Assembly: GCF_002019765.1 (NCBI RefSeq)
Contig: NZ_KV917380.1
Location: 141,849 to 205,848, forward strand
From: Shouchella oshimensis
GTDB taxonomy: Bacteria; Bacillota; Bacilli; Bacillales; Bacillaceae_D
Reading direction: 5' to 3'
Length of the DNA stretch: 64,000 bases
A program made the translations under genes and the position numbers. Position 1 is the first letter of the stretch. Every line of letters starts with the position of its first letter. The notes below the pieces were generated by a model. That model did not search any database. It was not told where the DNA came from and saw nothing but the letters and a program-made list of their open reading frames with translations. This document shows, piece by piece, positions 38,121-48,892 of this stretch.

Positions 38121-38702
38121 GTGAACACGTTGTCAGAAAAAATTGATCGTAGAAAACAGTTTACGAGAATGGTATTAAAAGAGGCTTTAATGAAGCTGCT
38201 TAAGGAAAAGCCTATATCATCTGTAACCGTAAAAGAATTATGTGAAATGGCTAATATTAACCGTTCAACATTTTATAGCCACTATATTGACGCCCATGAT
38301 CTACTCGATAAAATTGGAAAAGAGCTTTTTGATGATATGTATGCCACGCTCAATCAATATAACTTTAAAAAACAGGATGAAGTCTTGCAAATGTCGACCA
38401 AAATATTAGAATATGTTGCAGAACGGAGTGAGCAATGCCAAATTCTTTTAAGTGATAATGGCGATACCTCCTTTAAAAAACGAGTGATAGGAATTATTCA
38501 AGAGTTTATTATGAAAAAATGGATGGAAGAACATCAATTAGGTGATGATCTATCCGAATACATACCGCTTTTGGTTGTAAGCGGAGGAGTCGATACAATT
38601 GAAAGTTGGCTTGTGAATGGGAAGAAAGAATCGCCTCAAGAGATGGCGCGGCTAATTCATCAATTTATTAACTTTGGTTTGTCAGGGTTTCGAAAAAAAT
38701 AA
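38121..38702 (+). CDS. TetR-family transcriptional regulator
   Basis: A 193-residue regulator. The N-terminal DNA-binding domain (about residues 10-58) shows the TetR helix-turn-helix SSVTVKELCEMANINRSTFYSHY. The C-terminal ligand domain resembles the TetR_C_7 type found with MMPL exporters. I keep the GTG at 38121, though a TTG nine bases later fits AAAGG spacing better. Its position opposite the MMPL operon and the shared palindrome indicate that it is that operon's repressor. Confidence 0.9.
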   Translation: MNTLSEKIDRRKQFTRMVLKEALMKLLKEKPISSVTVKELCEMANINRSTFYSHYIDAHDLLDKIGKELFDDMYATLNQYNFKKQDEVLQMSTKILEYVAERSEQCQILLSDNGDTSFKKRVIGIIQEFIMKKWMEEHQLGDDLSEYIPLLVVSGGVDTIESWLVNGKKESPQEMARLIHQFINFGLSGFRKK

Positions 38703-38740
38703 GTACGATAAGCCAGGTCATTGTATCTGGCTCTTTAGGG

Positions 38741-38784
38741 TTGTCAAAAAAGAAAAACACTGCTATAATTCGTAATCATTACGA
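38741..38784 (+). promoter_or_regulatory. Zur-controlled promoter of rpsN2
   Basis: TTGTCA (38741-38746), 17-nt spacer, TATAAT (38764-38769), then a perfect Zur box TCGTAATCATTACGA at 38770-38784 (consensus TCGTAATNATTACGA). Zinc-loaded Zur would block initiation. Confidence 0.88.
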
Positions 38785-38809
38785 TTTATAAAGGAGAGGT
38801 GTAAAAGAA

Positions 38810-39079
38810 ATGGCTAAGAAATCAAAAGTTGCAAAGGAAATGAAACGTCAAGCACTTGTTGAACAATATGCTCAGAAACGGAAAGAATTAAAGGAAAAAG
38901 GAGACTATATTGCGCTAGCAAAATTACCAAGAGATTCTTCTCCCGCACGGTTAACGAGACGTTGTCGCGTGACTGGAAGACCAAGAGGTGTACTCCGGGA
39001 TTTTGAATTATCACGAATTGCTTTCCGAGAACTAGCGCATAAAGGTCAAATTCCTGGTGTGAAAAAAGCAAGTTGGTAA
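38810..39079 (+). CDS. rpsN2: Zinc-independent 30S ribosomal protein S14 paralogue
   Basis: 89 residues, the long form of S14 without the CxxC pairs of the zinc-binding form; it shows [20 protein letters not shown] and ends KKASW. In B. subtilis this paralogue replaces zinc-containing S14 when zinc is scarce, so ribosome assembly continues. The perfect Zur box in its promoter gives the same regulation here. GGAGAGG precedes the ATG. Confidence 0.95.
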   Translation: MAKKSKVAKEMKRQALVEQYAQKRKELKEKGDYIALAKLPRDSSPARLTRRCRVTGRPRGVLRDFELSRIAFRELAHKGQIPGVKKASW

Positions 39080-39097
39080 ATTTTTTTGTAATGTAAA

Positions 39098-39112
39098 TCG
39101 TAATCATTCCTA
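39098..39112 (+). promoter_or_regulatory. Second, imperfect Zur-like box
   Basis: TCGTAATCATTCCTA matches the Zur consensus at all but two positions. It lies 19 nt after rpsN2 and about 120 nt before a 33-codon gene. A TATAAA at about 39115 follows it. Confidence 0.45.
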
Positions 39113-39230
39113 ACTATAAATCGAAACACTCGCTAGCCCAATTATACTTTGTGAAAAAACGTTCAAATAAGATGTTTAGCTCAATTGATGACGGGTACTC
39201 AGTATGTAAATCACTAAGGAGGCGATCGTT

Positions 39231-39332
39231 ATGGGTAAGCGAGGAGATGAACGTTCAAAAGAAGAGAATAAAGAATACGGTAGACAAGGTAAATACGCAA
39301 AAGGTAACAAAAAAGGATCAACAAAAGAATAA
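39231..39332 (+). CDS. 33-residue hydrophilic protein, unknown
   Basis: ATG at 39231 has a perfect AAGGAGG 7 nt upstream (39217-39223), and the frame ends just before a terminator, so this is very likely a real gene despite its length. The product starts MGKRGDERSKEENKEYG and contains only Lys, Glu, Gly, Asn, Arg, Tyr and similar residues, with no hydrophobic segment, so it is probably cytosolic and disordered. It stands alone between rpsN2 and ligD. I do not recognise a function. Confidence 0.7.
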   Translation: MGKRGDERSKEENKEYGRQGKYAKGNKKGSTKE

Positions 39333-39341
39333 GTAAAAGGA

Positions 39342-39372
39342 GGGAAGCCGACGTAGAGTTGGCTTCCTTTTA
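39342..39372. terminator. Terminator after the 33-residue protein gene, facing ligD
   Basis: 10-bp stem with one G-U pair (39343-39352 with 39358-39367) and TTTT after it; an AAAAGG stretch on the left allows use by convergent ligD as well. Confidence 0.75.
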
Positions 39373-39387
39373 TATTCGGTCTTCTGA

Positions 39388-41193
39388 TTAAGAAAGTAAT
39401 GATTGTAAATGTAAAAGAACATCTGAAAATCGCTTTCCTTGTTCCTGCACATTTTCTCGAAATGGTCGAAAAGGGTCTCCCTCCAGTTTTAATCGGTTTA
39501 CAACATGAGTCAGTGTAAAAAGGGAGGGGCTTAATTGATTGGTCACCTCTTCCCAATAAAGAGGAGTGGCAACTAGACCACCACTATGTCCACGGGGTGA
39601 ATAAGGCGCAATAAGAGTTTTCCCCTCGTCATGCTGCAAATAATCAACGTATAATCGATTTGCGCGATTTTTCTTCAATCGTTCAAGTGTAAAATGTTCT
39701 GGATGCTGTTCTACCACATACCTACTAATAAACTGACAGAAAACCCTTGTCTCTTGATAAGTAAAGGTTTCTTCTGGTAAAGGCAGGTATAGCTGTAAGC
39801 CTTTATTTCCCGACGTTTTGATGTAAACCATTAAGCCAAAGGAAGTAATCACTTCCTTTAGAGCAAGAGCTGCTCTTACAGCAAGAGAAAATTGTTCCAC
39901 ACTAGGCGGATCTAAGTCGAACACAATTTCTGAGGGGCATGATTGATCTTTTTTCTGAAAAGGAAGATGATACTCTAGTGCGAGCTGATTTCCTAACCAT
40001 AGTAGCGATTCAAGTGAATGACAAACAATATAGTTTATGCCGTCACGCTTATGTGTATGGATAAATTCGGGTGCATAATCTGGGCAATTTTTTTGATAAA
40101 AGGCTTCGCTTTCGGCACCGTGAGGATAACGAATGGTTGTTAGCAGCCGATTTGTTAAAAAAGGGAGCATAGTTGATGCAACCTCATGTAAGTACTGCAA
40201 ATAATCCATTTTCGTATACTGTATAGCTGGCCAAATAGGTTTATCATCACTTGTAACTACCACGTTAGCAGGCAAGGGCTGTAGCTGAGAAAGAAGGTTT
40301 TGCCACGTGCAATCCTCTACCCTTTCTTCTAATAAAAACGAGTGAAAAAACGGCTCTCTAAGTTGATCGCCATCAAAACTAATGCAGCCAACTTCCACGC
40401 AAATAGAAGGAGGTAAAGACCACCGTTCTTGACCGACACGTTCCCCGTTCTTCTCAAAAAGAGAGGCTAATGCTTTTCGATTATCAGCATGTAATCCATG
40501 TGAAAACTGAACAATAGGAACTAATGTATCTTGTTGATACACCGCGCCCTGAAAATAACTATTTTGTTTATCGTACTTGGTTAAAATGACATGAACATAG
40601 CGATAATTCTTTATCTTAACCCACTGGGAGGATCGTTTAGAAGTATAGGTGCTTGAATTTTTTTTCGCTACAATGCCTTCTCCGTTGTATTTCTTCACAA
40701 TGGTCTCTATCTCTTTAAGGTTTTTATAGGTTTGAATAATGGCTAACGTTGGTGTTTGATTTTCAAGTAAATTCAACTTTCGTCTACGTTCCTTTAACGG
40801 AAGGTCTGTTAGAGAAATGCCTTTTTCCATTAATAGATCAAAAACCATAAGAGAAACAGGCAAGCGTTGGGAATAGTTCGTAATTTGTGTGTTGCTGCGA
40901 AGTTTTGCGCGACGGTGCACAATAGAGAAAGTACTTTGGTAAGGGTTCGCTAATGATACAAGCTCTGCATCTATAATAAGTGGGAGATGCTTTTTTATTT
41001 TCTCTTCGATCTGTAGACAGGCTTGAATTATTTCAGGAAATGCCTTTGATAATTCTTTTTCATTTCGACTGAATAGTGCTGGTCCGTCCTTGTCCCAGTG
41101 GAGCAAGCAGCGAAATCCATCGTATTTTACCTCATATGACCATTGGTCTCCTTTTGGAACAGTAGCTGCAGCTGTAGCTAACATTGGCTTCAT
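39388..41193 (-). CDS. ligD: ATP-dependent DNA ligase D (LIG-POL)
   Basis: This 601-residue protein has an N-terminal ATP-dependent ligase (about 1-300) with the adenylated Lys23 in EVKYDGFR and GEGIVAKK, and a C-terminal archaeo-eukaryotic primase-type polymerase (about 320-601) with FDLDPP and TSGNKGLQLYLPL. There is no nuclease (PE) domain, as in B. subtilis LigD. Together with Ku it repairs double-strand breaks by end joining, mainly useful in spores and stationary cells. GAGGTGAG precedes the ATG. It is divergent from ku with 87 nt between starts. Confidence 0.95.
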   Translation of the reverse strand: MKPMLATAAATVPKGDQWSYEVKYDGFRCLLHWDKDGPALFSRNEKELSKAFPEIIQACLQIEEKIKKHLPLIIDAELVSLANPYQSTFSIVHRRAKLRSNTQITNYSQRLPVSLMVFDLLMEKGISLTDLPLKERRRKLNLLENQTPTLAIIQTYKNLKEIETIVKKYNGEGIVAKKNSSTYTSKRSSQWVKIKNYRYVHVILTKYDKQNSYFQGAVYQQDTLVPIVQFSHGLHADNRKALASLFEKNGERVGQERWSLPPSICVEVGCISFDGDQLREPFFHSFLLEERVEDCTWQNLLSQLQPLPANVVVTSDDKPIWPAIQYTKMDYLQYLHEVASTMLPFLTNRLLTTIRYPHGAESEAFYQKNCPDYAPEFIHTHKRDGINYIVCHSLESLLWLGNQLALEYHLPFQKKDQSCPSEIVFDLDPPSVEQFSLAVRAALALKEVITSFGLMVYIKTSGNKGLQLYLPLPEETFTYQETRVFCQFISRYVVEQHPEHFTLERLKKNRANRLYVDYLQHDEGKTLIAPYSPRGHSGGLVATPLYWEEVTNQLSPSLFTLTHVVNRLKLEGDPFRPFRENVQEQGKRFSDVLLHLQSLLS

Positions 41194-41280
41194 TCAACTC
41201 ACCTCATAAGATTAGTTTTTCCAACGGCACATAAATTATCAGTCTTTCCACCATATTAAGGGTAAAAAGGATGTGACTAT

Positions 41281-42108
41281 ATGCATACAGTTTGGAAAGG
41301 GAGCATTAGTTTTGGCCTCGTTACGATTCCTATTAAGCTCCATACCGCGACGGAAAACAAAGACATTAAATTAAGACAACTTCATAAAAAATGTCATACC
41401 CCGATAAACTATAAAAAAGTTTGTCCCGATTGCGATGAAGAAGTGAAGAACGAAGATATTGTGAAGGCATACGAGTATGCAAAAAATAAATTCGTTGTGC
41501 TCGATGCAGAGGATTTAGAACAGCTCAAGAAAGAACAAGAGGATAAAGCGGTAGAAATTATTGATTTCGTTAAATTAGAAGAGATTGATCCGATTTATTT
41601 TGAAAAAAGCTATTTCTTAGCACCTGATTCTGGTGGAAATAAAGCTTATGGGTTATTACGTGAAGGGCTTGTTCAGTCGGGAAAGATTGGAGTTGCCAAA
41701 ATAATCATTCGTTCTAAAGAACAGCTCGCTATTGTTCGCGTATATGAAAATGGGTTAATGATGGAAACGATTCATTTTCCTGACGAAGTAAGGAAAATGG
41801 AAGATGTTCCAAATGTACCTCAAGAGCAAAAGATCGTAAAAAAAGAATTGGATGCAGCCTTAATGCTCATTGATCAACTTACGGTATCGTTTGATCCTGA
41901 TAACTATCAAGATGAGTATCGGCACGCGCTTATGAATTTAATTGAAAAGAAAAAGGCTGGTGAGGAAGTTGTCACCTCAACAGAAAAAGCGAAGGAAGCT
42001 TCAAATGTAACGGATATTATGTCTGCTCTTCAAGCATCCATTGATAAAACAAAAAAGAAGAAAGCCCCTGCAAAGAAAAAAACAGCAAAAACAAAAAAGA
42101 ATGCATAG
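41281..42108 (+). CDS. ku: Ku-type DNA end-binding protein
   Basis: 275 residues with the Ku core that encircles DNA ends (opens MHTVWKGSISFGLVTIPIKL) and recruits LigD. A Lys-rich C-terminal tail (TKKKKAPAKKKTAKTKKNA) follows, as in other bacterial Ku proteins. AAGGATGTG lies upstream of the ATG. CATATTA near 41250 resembles a SigG -10 element, but its -35 is poor. The divergent pair with ligD is the standard bacterial NHEJ locus. Confidence 0.95.
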   Translation: MHTVWKGSISFGLVTIPIKLHTATENKDIKLRQLHKKCHTPINYKKVCPDCDEEVKNEDIVKAYEYAKNKFVVLDAEDLEQLKKEQEDKAVEIIDFVKLEEIDPIYFEKSYFLAPDSGGNKAYGLLREGLVQSGKIGVAKIIIRSKEQLAIVRVYENGLMMETIHFPDEVRKMEDVPNVPQEQKIVKKELDAALMLIDQLTVSFDPDNYQDEYRHALMNLIEKKKAGEEVVTSTEKAKEASNVTDIMSALQASIDKTKKKKAPAKKKTAKTKKNA

Positions 42109-42130
42109 GCTTAGCTGTACTGTAACGATA

Positions 42131-42160
42131 GAAATTCGCTTAAAGTCAAAGCGAGTTTCT
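42131..42160 (+). terminator. Weak terminator after ku
   Basis: GAAATTCGCTT (42131-42141) pairs with AAGCGAGTTTC (42149-42159) using G-U pairs; a short T-rich tail follows. Confidence 0.5.
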
Positions 42161-42284
42161 TATTGTTTTCTTCATTGAATGGAAAGTAAAACCGTACCCT
42201 CGATTCCCTATAATCCCCATTTCCTTAGAAGTGTCTGCTCCTTTATACTAAGGATACTAGCAAGAACAAAGGGGTACGTTTTTC

Positions 42285-42578
42285 GTGGAACAATCAGAAG
42301 TCATCCAGCAATTAATAGAGCAAAAATACAGGTTTAGTGAAAGTGCTTGCCAGTATATCGAATGGAATGAAAAGAAGGGATTCCGTTCAAAAGCATTTGA
42401 ATGGTTTTATGGAAATATGATGTTACTTTCAGCGGTAAATGATAAAGCAATGACAATTCTTCTAGAAGAGAAAATGTCGAGGGTAACGTATTTAGAGATT
42501 CTTACTTTTTTTAAAGACGAAGATGAAAAAGCCAACTTTCAAACGTATACAAAGGTTGTCCCTCTCTATAGAGATTGA
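42285..42578 (+). CDS. Small cytosolic protein of unknown function
   Basis: 97 residues from a GTG start behind AAAGGGG (spacing about 12 nt, rather long). It is predicted to be all-helical and hydrophilic, without membrane segment, signal or Cys motif. It contains FEWFYGNMMLL and ends TKVVPLYRD. No domain is recognised, and it stands alone after the ku terminator. Its base composition is like that of its neighbours. Confidence 0.6.
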   Translation: MEQSEVIQQLIEQKYRFSESACQYIEWNEKKGFRSKAFEWFYGNMMLLSAVNDKAMTILLEEKMSRVTYLEILTFFKDEDEKANFQTYTKVVPLYRD

Positions 42579-42705
42579 TGATTTATACAAGTTGATGACA
42601 CGTAAGGGGATTAATCTACGAGGGTAAAAAACGTTAGATTCTTTACGTTTATTTAGAGATGAAACTAGTCTATACACAATTCCTACTGAGCCGGTAAAAA
42701 ACAGG

Positions 42706-42906
42706 TGATGTTTATATGAAGAGCTGATTAAGAAAAGACAAGAAAAAATGATTGATAAACTGCTGAGTGCAGTTATTTATAAATATAAAGATACCCATTT
42801 GTACGAATTAGCTTACGCAGAAGTTGAGGGTGCCTATCCTCGCATTGTGGTGGAGAAGGAAAATAATACATTAGACCCTAAAAAATTCAAATTGTTACTG
42901 CAATGA
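42706..42906 (+). pseudogene. Broken copy of the FbpA-like gene at 44528
   Basis: The stretch reads ELIKKRQEKMIDKLLSAVIYKYKD and so on in one frame, matching the intact gene at 44528-44686 closely in DNA (about 85 percent by eye). Small deletions near 42718 put the ATG out of frame and into an immediate stop, so no start remains. The match begins upstream of the start codon (ACAGGTGATGTTT) and continues past the stop (TTAGACCCTAAAAAA), so a segment larger than the gene was duplicated. Confidence 0.75.
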
Positions 42907-43152
42907 TTTCGCAGACAGGTGATCTCAAAGTCTGCTCGTTGAGACCGGTGCTTGGATTAGAGTATGAATTTTTGAGGCTAATATTAGGTCGACATAGCGG
43001 AAAGCGTTTAAGTTTTTTTGTATATGAGTTTCGAATTTATAAATTTTTTATTGGATTAAGTAATTTCATTGTGAGTAAAAAACTTTAAGTATACATTTGT
43101 AATATTTTACTATATAGTACAATGAAATCTAATGAAAATGGGGTTTTATATA

Positions 43153-43668
43153 TTGAAAATTAGGTTATCTTTTTTGGTCATTTTACCATTAGTTACTGCA
43201 TTGACTTTACCAACTTCAATGGCTTCAGAGAATGATCCGACCGAAATATCCCCATTAGCATGTCCAGAAGTAAATACTTATACAACAAGTTATAAATCAA
43301 AAACAACGTCTAAAAAGACTGAATTCACACACATTTCTTCGAATAATAGCAATTCAACTGATTCTGTAACAAGAAGTGTTCAAATTTCACATTCTGCAAC
43401 AGTTAATGTTGGTGGTGAAGTATCTTTTAAAGTTCTCCAAAATGGAGCGAAAATTAATGCAAATGTAGGGTATGGTTATAATAGTTCAAAGACATTGTCA
43501 ACTACGTGGTCTGTACCTAAGGGCACTTGGAAGCTTACTGCAGGTAGTAGTTGGGTTAAAGCTACAGGTACCCGTTATAGAACGGTACCGCCTTGCAATA
43601 TCGCTGATTCAAAAACTGTAACTGCTAATTACACTTATGCTACCTGGAGTGATAAAGTTAAACAGTAA
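43153..43668 (+). CDS. Small secreted beta-rich protein, possible pore-forming-toxin-like fold
   Basis: A 171-residue exported protein from TTG at 43153 (MKIRLSFLVILPLV, signal peptide to about residue 25), with TGGGGT upstream; ATGs at 43132 and 43138 are alternatives. The mature part is rich in Ser, Thr and Asn, with alternating polar/hydrophobic strands (SVTRSVQISHSATVNVGGEVSF) and a TWSVPKGTWKLTAG turn. That pattern recalls the insertion strands of aerolysin/ETX-MTX2 toxins, but I cannot assign the family. Two cysteines (one near the mature N-terminus, one late) could form a disulfide. It is followed after 30 nt by a lipoprotein gene. Confidence 0.7.
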   Translation: MKIRLSFLVILPLVTALTLPTSMASENDPTEISPLACPEVNTYTTSYKSKTTSKKTEFTHISSNNSNSTDSVTRSVQISHSATVNVGGEVSFKVLQNGAKINANVGYGYNSSKTLSTTWSVPKGTWKLTAGSSWVKATGTRYRTVPPCNIADSKTVTANYTYATWSDKVKQ

Positions 43669-43698
43669 ATTTAACTTGAATGAATTGAGGGTGTGCAC

Positions 43699-44268
43699 AT
43701 GCTTTTAAAGACAATTCCATTACTTGTTACTGTATTTCTGTTAATCAGTTGTCAAAATAATGAAGGTGTAGTCGAAGGAGATCACGATACAGATTCTGAG
43801 ACTATAAAAACTATTTCTTTAGAAAATAAAATAGTGCCTCCAAAATTTAACATTACTTCATTTAACGTAGACTATGTTGATGAAGAAGTGGAACTATTTT
43901 TTAATATGGGCTACGAAATAGATACAGATCTATACGATCTATTGACTAATGGTTACCAAGAACTGTACTTTTCTTTAGAATACCCTAATGACTTGCATGA
44001 GCTATTGAATGGTTCAAAGAGTGAATTTGTTCCTGCAGAAACTCCCAAAAATTATAATACAAAATTCCAAACTCAATTTGTTGTAGAGAAGAAACTATCA
44101 AAAGAAGAAATAGATGCTATTTTTGTTAATATTTCCGAATTTAATCTACTTGTTGCGGATAAAGATAAAGATATTATTGCGCAATTTATTGATATAAATG
44201 GCTTTAATAACTTTGATCCTGAGGAATCAAACTCTACAGTTGTAGATGAAGAGACTAATGAGGATTAA
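43699..44268 (+). CDS. Lipoprotein of unknown function
   Basis: 189 residues with a lipoprotein signal: hydrophobic stretch LLKTIPLLVTVFL and lipobox LISC, acylated Cys at residue 18. The mature protein is acidic, with a central beta-rich domain and an acidic tail (DPEESNSTVVDEETNED). GAGGGTG lies before the ATG at 43699. It sits 30 nt after the small secreted protein and ends in front of a strong terminator, so the two form a transcription unit. A protective or assembly role towards the first product is possible but only inference. Confidence 0.7.
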   Translation: MLLKTIPLLVTVFLLISCQNNEGVVEGDHDTDSETIKTISLENKIVPPKFNITSFNVDYVDEEVELFFNMGYEIDTDLYDLLTNGYQELYFSLEYPNDLHELLNGSKSEFVPAETPKNYNTKFQTQFVVEKKLSKEEIDAIFVNISEFNLLVADKDKDIIAQFIDINGFNNFDPEESNSTVVDEETNED

Positions 44269-44295
44269 TTCTTTACTTTGCTAAATAAGTATACT

Positions 44296-44337
44296 GCACC
44301 TCATTCCTTCAATTAATAGGAGGTGAGGTGTTTTTTT
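44296..44337 (+). terminator. Terminator after the lipoprotein gene
   Basis: CACCTCA (44297-44303) pairs with TGAGGTG (44324-44330), extended by CCT/AGG inside, followed by seven T. Confidence 0.8.
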
Positions 44338-44527
44338 AAAAGTAGATTAAATTATTGATAAATTTATACTGTTATTTTATATTTATATCTACATAGATTG
44401 AGGATAAGTGAAGGAGATGACATCACTTTATTTATCTATTAATCCTACTAATCGGGTAAAATTAATTTAATTTAAACGGAGATATGGTATGATGGAGATA
44501 GAATTGTTTAGAACAGGTGATGTTTGT

Positions 44528-44686
44528 ATGGTTGAAGAAGATCTTATTAAGAAAAGACAAGAAAAAATGATTGATAAACTGCTCAAGGCAGGTATTTATA
44601 AATATAAAGATACCCATTTGTACGAATTAACGTATGCAGAAGTTGAGGATGCGTATCTTCGGTTTATGGTGGAAAAAGAAAAATAA
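44528..44686 (+). CDS. FbpA-like small basic protein
   Basis: A 52-residue protein, MVEEDLIKKRQEKMIDKLL onward, with YKYKDTHLYELTYAEVEDAY. This matches the pattern of the small Fur-regulated basic protein A family (short helix, then LYELTLxELE). In B. subtilis FbpA is one of three small proteins acting with the FsrA small RNA in the iron-sparing response. The ATG at 44528 is preceded by AGGTGAT; the frame is open further upstream, but that part has no ribosome-binding site. No Fur box is visible, so iron control is not shown. A broken duplicate lies at 42706-42906. Confidence 0.65.
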   Translation: MVEEDLIKKRQEKMIDKLLKAGIYKYKDTHLYELTYAEVEDAYLRFMVEKEK

Positions 44687-44811
44687 TTCCATTAGACCCT
44701 AAAAAAGAAGGTTAGTTTCTTCAAAAATCGGTTAACAATAATGGTACTAGCTTATATTTTTTAAGCAGGTTTTTAAAAATGTGAAACCGTAACCATAAAA
44801 GGAGAATGTGT

Positions 44812-45156
44812 ATGAAAAAATGGATGGTATTAGCTGGATTAACGTTATTTTTAACGGCGTGTGGTGGAAATGGTGATGAAGCGGAGGCACCAGAAACGGA
44901 CAATGGAACTGATGATGAAACGAGTGAAGTTGGAGAGTACGACGAGGCATTAGCTGAACAGACGTATCAACAAAGCTGTATTCAATGCCACGCTGGTTTA
45001 AGTGAAGGTGGAACGGGTCCTGCTCTTGCTAACAACAACTTATCTTCTAACGAGATTAGAGAGATCATTGTAAATGGGCGAGGAAGCATGCCGGCTCAAT
45101 CCCAATTAGAGGAAGATGAAGTGGATAATTTGTCCATGTGGTTAGCTGATCAATAA
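44812..45156 (+). CDS. cccB: Cytochrome c-551, lipoprotein
   Basis: This 114-residue small c-type cytochrome is anchored as a lipoprotein: lipobox LTAC, then an acidic Gly/Asp/Glu linker, and one heme domain with CIQCH (56-60) and distal Met93 in GSMPAQ. It carries electrons on the outer face of the membrane to the terminal oxidase, as CccB does in B. subtilis. AAGGAGAA precedes the ATG at 44812. A clean terminator follows, so it is monocistronic. Confidence 0.92.
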   Translation: MKKWMVLAGLTLFLTACGGNGDEAEAPETDNGTDDETSEVGEYDEALAEQTYQQSCIQCHAGLSEGGTGPALANNNLSSNEIREIIVNGRGSMPAQSQLEEDEVDNLSMWLADQ

Positions 45157-45168
45157 TTTTTATTAAAG

Positions 45169-45198
45169 AAACTACTCAACGAATGAGTAGTTTTTTTG
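45169..45198 (+). terminator. Terminator of the cytochrome gene
   Basis: Perfect 10-bp stem (45169-45178 with 45184-45193), 5-nt loop, seven T. Confidence 0.9.
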
Positions 45199-45223
45199 TA
45201 TTTAAAGCACATTTGACAAATTT

Positions 45224-45430
45224 CTAAAACATATAAAATGAGTAAGCTTTTGTTTCCCAATCTTCTTTGGTGAAAGAATAAGTGTTTTGTAACCATTTCT
45301 TGTAGCTTGTTGTCGTAGCGTAAGAGAGCGTAGCACATCCTGCTTGATCGTAAGCACTATTGTCACTATTTCTGATACATATTCTTTTTTTATTTCCCAA
45401 TAGAAGGTCGACGTTTTTCGATGGATTCAG
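45224..45430 (-). pseudogene. Possible C-terminal remnant of an unidentified gene
   Basis: In the 377-nt gap between the cytochrome and GH81 genes, one minus-strand frame is open for about 68 codons and reads protein-like, including GCATLSYATTTSYKKW and FTKEDWETKAYSFYMF before a stop. No start codon with a ribosome-binding site is present and an in-frame stop precedes it, so it would be a relic. I do not recognise the family. The call rests on open frame and composition only. Confidence 0.25.
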
Positions 45431-45533
45431 AAATGGTTTCTGCGTAGAGTAGGGGAAGTGATTAAGGGGACATGCTCATTTTATGCAGATGTGAAGGTAG
45501 ATATGAAACAAAAAACAAATTGGAGGTAATTAG

Positions 45534-48170
<2,637 letters not shown>

Positions 48171-48192
48171 TCGTAGAACATGAATGATTGTA

Positions 48193-48244
48193 AACCCCTT
48201 TCCGTAAATCATTAAGTCGATTTACGGAAAGGGGTTATTTTTTT
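48193..48244 (+). terminator. Terminator of the GH81 gene
   Basis: Perfect 18-bp stem (48193-48210 with 48219-48236), 8-nt loop, then ATTTTTTT; the strongest hairpin in the window. Confidence 0.93.
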
Positions 48245-48363
48245 ATTTATCCAGTGTTTCACGTGCAACATAAAGTGTGGTAATTCAATTTATTTAGATA
48301 ATTAATCAGCTTTATCTGTTATAGTAGAGACAAGAGTAAAATTGATTTGTGAAGGAGATTCTT

Positions 48364-48852
48364 ATGAACCAACAGCAGATAGAAACCATTGACTCGTTTT
48401 TACGTCAAAGGAACGATATTGATGCTCTTAAACAACTACATCATTGGCTCAAAGACAATCCTCATGATGGTGACGTTCACTACTATCTCGCATCAACCTA
48501 TGATTCAAAAGGGGAAGAGAAAAAAGCGTATCCTCATTATGAAAAAGCGATTGAACTTGGTTTAGATGAAGAAAAGGTAAAAGGTGCTTTTTTAGGACTT
48601 GGCAGTACGTATCGTACGTTGGGAATGTACAAAGAATCTAAAGCAACATTTGAATTGGGATTAGCTAGATTTCCAGAAAATAACGCCTTGAAAGTCTTCT
48701 ATTCATTAACGCTTTATAACGTTCGAGAACATGAAAAAGCGATGGAAGTGTTACTAACGTGTTTAATTGAAACAACACATGATCAAAACATTCTTCAGTA
48801 TCGCAATGCCCTAGCTTTTTATTCAAAACAGTTAAATCGAATTTGGGTATAA
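48364..48852 (+). CDS. Tetratricopeptide-repeat protein
   Basis: 162 residues with three to four TPR helices pairs, for example DGDVHYYLASTYDSKGEEKKAYPHYEKAIELG and the following GLGSTYRTLGMYKESKATFELGL. TPR proteins mediate protein contacts; no enzymatic domain is present. AAGGAG lies 5 nt before the ATG at 48364; the frame could also begin at a GTG 15 nt earlier that overlaps that site. The gene faces the structured RNA at 48893 tail to tail. Confidence 0.88.
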   Translation: MNQQQIETIDSFLRQRNDIDALKQLHHWLKDNPHDGDVHYYLASTYDSKGEEKKAYPHYEKAIELGLDEEKVKGAFLGLGSTYRTLGMYKESKATFELGLARFPENNALKVFYSLTLYNVREHEKAMEVLLTCLIETTHDQNILQYRNALAFYSKQLNRIWV

Positions 48853-48892
48853 AAAATATGGTTTTTTGATTTCATCAAATGTGGATAGGAAA

